Source: Gemmatimonadota bacterium (GTDB taxonomy: Bacteria > Gemmatimonadota > Gemmatimonadetes > Longimicrobiales > Gaopeijiaceae). From it: a DNA stretch of 53,357 bases. The stretch is taken from NCBI GenBank assembly GCA_016873995.1, contig VGVR01000022.1:1-53357 (forward strand), in the 5' to 3' direction. Positions 51,170 through 53,357 of this stretch are shown piece after piece. Positions within the stretch are counted from its first letter, which is position 1; the number at the start of each line of letters is the position of its first letter. Below the pieces are notes generated by a model, which did no database searches, had not been told where the DNA came from, and worked only from the letters and a program-made list of their open reading frames with translations. The position numbers and the translations under genes are program-made.

Positions 51170-52966
51170 TCAGGCGTCCAACTCCGCGTGCCGCGGACGC
51201 CCGATCGGTGGATCGAGCTCTCGGCGCTCCTGCGCCAGCTTCTCCTTCTCCCTCGCCAGCCCTCGCTTCTCATCTTCCGTCTGCGCCGCCTCGATGAGCT
51301 CCTGCATCCCGCGGATCCGACGATCGAGCGCTGACACCCTCATTCGGTTCACCGACTTCGTGAAGACGTCGATCCCGTGCGCGAGCTCCTCCGGATCGGA
51401 GAGGATCTCCTCGAGCCTCCTCGCCGCAACCGGGTCCATGGAAGGCGGGGGAGAACGCATCTCAGGATCGTCGAGAAGCGCCAGAAAGATGGCCCGGTGG
51501 TGCAGATCGTCAAAGTCCTCCGTCGAAACCAGCTCCCCGGCCCGCTCGACCCACTCCACCCCACGCAGCATCATCATGAGCAGCTTCCGTTCGGCCCCCG
51601 ACCCGGAGCGGGTCTGCGCCGCGCCCCGCTGTGGAGCGTGCGGCTGCGCCGATTCTGTCGCCGCGACCGCACGGCGGCGGGTCCGCCGCATCTCTGCCTC
51701 GAGCGTCTCGCGCCGGACCCCCGTGCGCTTGGCGACCTTGTCCACGTAGATGTCGCGGAGCGTGGGGTCCGCCGCCGCGCGCAGGGTCGGAAGGAGCCGG
51801 TCGACGGCGTCGCGGGTGCGCTCGATCGACGAGAAGAAGTCTTTCTGCTCGAGGATCTGGAGTTTGCGGTCGAGGACGTCGAGCGCGTCGTCCATGTACC
51901 TCCGCAGCGCCTCGGGCCCTTCCTTGCGCACCACGGTGTCTGGGTCCTCCCCCTTCGGGAGCGTCACCACCGCCGCGTGCAGGCCCTCCTCGAGCAGCAC
52001 GTCGGCCGCCCGGAAGGTCGCCTTGAGGCCAGCTGCGTCGGAGTCGAAGAGCAGGAGCACGCGCGGCGCGTACTTCGCGAGCAGGTGGGCTTGCTCGCGC
52101 GTGAGCGCCGTGCCGAGTGGCGCCACCACGTTCTCGAAGCCGCGCGCGGCCACCGAGACCACGTCCATGTATCCCTCGACCACGAGAGCGCGCTCTTCCT
52201 TGCGGATGGCGTGGCGCGCCCAGGAGAGCCCGTAGAGGTTCTGGCCTTTTTGGTAGATGGGCGTCTCGGGGGAGTTCAGGTATTTGGGCGCATCCTTCGC
52301 GTCCCCCTGCAGGATGCGGCCCCCGAACGCGATCACTCGCCCCGACAGTCCTTCGATGGGGAAGATGATGCGGCCGCGGAAGCGGTCGTACGGCTCGGCG
52401 GACTTCTCGCTCTTGCCGAGCAGCCCCACCTCCAGCATGAGCGCCTCGTCGAGCCCGTGCGTGGCGGCCGCCTCGCGCAGCGCGCGCCATTCGTCGGGCG
52501 CGTAGCCGAGGCCGAAGCGCTCCGCCACCTCAGGGCCCACCCCGCGCGACTTCAGGTATGCGCGCGCGCCCTCGCCCACGCGCTCGTCGAGGAGCTGCTT
52601 GCGGAACCAGTCGCGCGCGAACGCGTTGATCTCGTAGAGCGCGCGGTGCGGGTCCTCGTCCGCGGCGCCCCGCCGGACCTCGCGCACCTCCACACCCGAC
52701 CGGGCGGCCACGTGCTTCACGGCTTCGACGAAGTCCATCCCCTGCTTTTCCATCACGAACGCGAAGACGTCGCCGGACTTCCCGCACCCGAAGCACTTGA
52801 AGAAGCCCTTGTCGGGGACGACGTAGAAGCTCGGCGTGCGCTCCTCGTGGAAGGGGCAGTTCGCCTTGTACTCCCGCCCGGACTTCTTCAGCTGCACGAA
52901 CTCGCCGATCACGTCCACGATGTCCGCCCGGGAGCGGACCTCCTCGACCATGTCGTCCGGGATCAT
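51170..52966 (-). CDS. dnaG: DNA primase
   Basis: The 598-residue primase has a zinc-binding domain with C37, H40, C58 and C61 (CPFHEERTPSF, FKCFGCGKSGD). The RNA polymerase core contains RGRIIFPIEGLSGRVIAFGGR and the TOPRIM parts VVEGYMDVVS and LLFDSDAAGLKA. A C-terminal helicase-interaction region follows. It makes RNA primers for lagging-strand synthesis. The ATG overlaps the mutS2 stop as ATGA. rpoD, a frequent downstream partner, is not present. Confidence 0.97.
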   Translation of the reverse strand: MIPDDMVEEVRSRADIVDVIGEFVQLKKSGREYKANCPFHEERTPSFYVVPDKGFFKCFGCGKSGDVFAFVMEKQGMDFVEAVKHVAARSGVEVREVRRGAADEDPHRALYEINAFARDWFRKQLLDERVGEGARAYLKSRGVGPEVAERFGLGYAPDEWRALREAAATHGLDEALMLEVGLLGKSEKSAEPYDRFRGRIIFPIEGLSGRVIAFGGRILQGDAKDAPKYLNSPETPIYQKGQNLYGLSWARHAIRKEERALVVEGYMDVVSVAARGFENVVAPLGTALTREQAHLLAKYAPRVLLLFDSDAAGLKATFRAADVLLEEGLHAAVVTLPKGEDPDTVVRKEGPEALRRYMDDALDVLDRKLQILEQKDFFSSIERTRDAVDRLLPTLRAAADPTLRDIYVDKVAKRTGVRRETLEAEMRRTRRRAVAATESAQPHAPQRGAAQTRSGSGAERKLLMMMLRGVEWVERAGELVSTEDFDDLHHRAIFLALLDDPEMRSPPPSMDPVAARRLEEILSDPEELAHGIDVFTKSVNRMRVSALDRRIRGMQELIEAAQTEDEKRGLAREKEKLAQERRELDPPIGRPRHAELDA

Positions 52967-53357
52967 GCGCGGAATATCGCGACGGTCACCCCGGCGCCGC
53001 CCTCCCCCACGCCACCCATGCGGTACTCCTGCACGCGGGCGTCGCCGGCGAGGATCTCGCCCACCCGCTGGCGCAACGCGCCGGTACCTTTACCGTGGAT
53101 GATGCGGAGCTCGCCGAGGTCGCCGAGCATCGCCTCGTCGAGCGCGCGCGTCAGCTCGGCCTCGATCTCGTCCACGCGCATGCCGCGCAGGTCGAGCTCG
53201 ATGCGGGGGGCCGCCTCGCGCAGGGGACCCCGCCAACCACCCCTCCGCTGTTCCTGGTCCGCTGGCGCCGTCGCCGCGTCTTCGCGCTCCAGGTCGTCGA
53301 GGGCGACCTCCATGCGCAGGGCGCCGGTCTCGACGAGCGCCCGCCCCGCGCGCACCT
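52963..53357 (-). CDS. mutS2: MutS2-type protein, C-terminal Smr domain (5' end outside window)
   Basis: The frame enters from beyond the right edge and shows the last 131 or so codons. A short linker leads to the Smr nuclease domain with ELDLRGMRVDEIEAEL, LGELRIIHGKGTGALR and a C-terminal GVTVAIFRA. This is the typical tail of MutS2, which acts in recombination control or ribosome rescue. Calling it MutS2 and not a free Smr protein rests on the upstream frame staying open and on residues resembling the MutS2 KOW/linker region. Confidence 0.8.
   Translation of the reverse strand, partial: VRAGRALVETGALRMEVALDDLEREDAATAPADQEQRRGGWRGPLREAAPRIELDLRGMRVDEIEAELTRALDEAMLGDLGELRIIHGKGTGALRQRVGEILAGDARVQEYRMGGVGEGGAGVTVAIFRA

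Overview
This is a strongly GC-rich bacterial chromosome segment with compact housekeeping content. It has no insertion sequences, phage genes or CRISPR arrays. The gene set and order fit Gemmatimonadota best, but this is inference from family content and not a phylogenetic placement. Supporting traits are a long type-2 isoleucyl-tRNA synthetase next to divIVA and rluD, hpt-ftsH-cdaA in a row, a Minf_1886-type protein, a tandem DnaA-like ATPase with a PATAN/DUF4388-TPR protein, and a CxxCH cytochrome with a PGGIGPM motif. All genes are on the minus strand except a block at 20.3-28.6 kb. Co-directional neighbours are packed tightly: I count 14 four-base NTGA start/stop overlaps.

Layout, read from high to low coordinates for minus-strand genes. 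53.4-47.6 kb: mutS2 (3' end), dnaG, a zinc-ribbon coiled-coil protein, recJ, rsmD and coaD. 47.4-45.1 kb: a partner-switching set made of a STAS antagonist, an RsbW-like kinase and a GAF-SpoIIE phosphatase. 45.1-41.8 kb: rsmA, a Rex operator, rex, a DnaQ-like exonuclease and a metallo-beta-lactamase-fold hydrolase. 41.7-34.5 kb: a catabolic run of thiolase, bioY, a CPBP protease, 3-hydroxyacyl-CoA dehydrogenase, acyl-CoA dehydrogenase, leucine dehydrogenase and glyA. 34.4-28.7 kb: a Minf_1886 protein, a zinc-ribbon protein, nnr, thiL, plsC, eno and ftsB.

28.6-20.3 kb is the mixed-strand block: an SPFH protein, a CAU tRNA, a small lipoprotein, a frameshifted secreted protein, a membrane HExxH protein and gltB. 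20.1-12.2 kb: an unknown protein, a glycerophosphodiesterase, tilS, hpt, ftsH, cdaA and exbB-exbD-exbD, ending at a clear terminator. 12.1-0.4 kb: yggS, divIVA, ileS, rluD, the DnaA-like ATPase, the PATAN-TPR protein, a membrane-anchored gluzincin, an NtrC-type regulator, a DUF3098-like protein and tRNA-Val. The window opens inside a cytochrome c gene.

The points most worth a second look are these. (1) The isoleucyl-tRNA synthetase carries GLHH where class I enzymes carry HxGH; this swapped signature has been linked to very high mupirocin resistance. (2) Two adjacent genes, the doubled DnaA-domain ATPase and the PATAN-TPR protein, each have one in-frame stop near the N terminus inside otherwise intact conserved sequence. 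Together they look like a little-described ATPase/scaffold pair that is decayed here or affected by sequence error. (3) A perfect Rex operator half-site pair lies directly before rex. (4) A complete partner-switching module has no sigma factor beside it.
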